Below, one piece after another: positions 63,945 through 64,000 of a stretch of DNA of 64,000 bases (position 1 is its first letter; the number at the start of each line of letters is the position of its first letter). The DNA lies in assembly GCF_900239935.1 (NCBI RefSeq), contig NZ_LT965928.1, forward strand, positions 1,677,154 to 1,741,153. Direction: 5' to 3'. Below the pieces are notes generated by a model. That model saw only the letters and a program-made list of their open reading frames with translations. It ran no database searches and was not told where the DNA came from. Source of the DNA: Pseudoalteromonas carrageenovora IAM 12662. GTDB lineage: Bacteria; Pseudomonadota; Gammaproteobacteria; Enterobacterales; Alteromonadaceae. Position numbers and translations under genes: made by a program.

Positions 63945-64000
63945 TGACTCCCACTGTCAAGTTAAACGCACTGATCCCTGCCTAACTTTTTTAAGCCATA

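Noticed and set aside
63962..64000. End of a minus-strand gene running off the right edge
   Set aside because: Only 12 codons before a stop are visible; too little to call.

Overview
The window reads as chromosomal DNA of a marine gammaproteobacterium, most likely Pseudoalteromonas or a close relative. The support is the AT-rich base composition, the protein sequences (NrdAB, GyrA, SerC-AroA, Cmk-RpsA-IhfB, LapAB-PyrF), the LiuR/Ivd-type branched-chain amino acid regulon, and a relic of a chromosomal integron at the right end. Genus level is my inference; no search was run.

Layout. 1-5700: a TonB-dependent receptor (cut by the left edge, with Zur-like boxes at its promoter), a CxxCxxCC protein, small and secreted proteins, and a metallopeptidase-like gene broken by one in-frame TAG. 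5700-9460: the class Ia ribonucleotide reductase operon nrdA-nrdB-yfaE on the minus strand. Its upstream region is duplicated (copies at 9622-9876 and 10279-10512). Each copy carries an NrdR box pair 31 bp apart and a DnaA box, and about 400 bp of hairpin-rich DNA lies between the copies. 10503-22380: housekeeping genes gph-ubiG, gyrA, serC-aroA, cmk-rpsA-ihfB-lapA-lapB-pyrF. 22460-33290: a CvfB-like protein, a DEAD-box helicase, trhO, an RND efflux pair whose adaptor is frameshifted in a G6 tract, a CBS/DUF294 protein and an exonuclease. 33449-44707: BCCT transporter, egtB-egtD (ergothioneine), a PhzF-like gene, asnB, pxpB-pxpC, an MsrA-thioredoxin-MsrB fusion, and a solute-binding protein.

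44721-45065 holds three tandem ~131-bp repeats. Their hairpins pair fully only when read as minus-strand RNA, every change between copies is compensatory or wobble, and each hairpin is followed by a T run. I read them as three sibling small RNAs. Their shared single-stranded segment is complementary over 13 nt to the leader of ivd (liuA) in this same window, and with one mismatch to the leaders of mmsA and the downstream acyl-CoA dehydrogenase. This is the most interesting candidate system in the window.

46623-63038 is a complete branched-chain amino acid catabolic locus. The minus-strand arm liuR-ivd-liuB-liuC-liuD-liuE-scoA-scoB takes isovaleryl-CoA to acetoacetyl-CoA. The divergent plus-strand arm (thiolase, mmsA, acyl-CoA dehydrogenase, enoyl-CoA hydratase, 3-hydroxyisobutyryl-CoA hydrolase, mmsB, SDR) handles the valine and isoleucine acyl-CoAs. 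LiuR-like operators lie in the divergent intergenic region.

63105-64000 is a decayed integron: an intI gene with an internal deletion and frameshift that still has a LexA box upstream, a possible cassette promoter, one gene cassette and its attC site.
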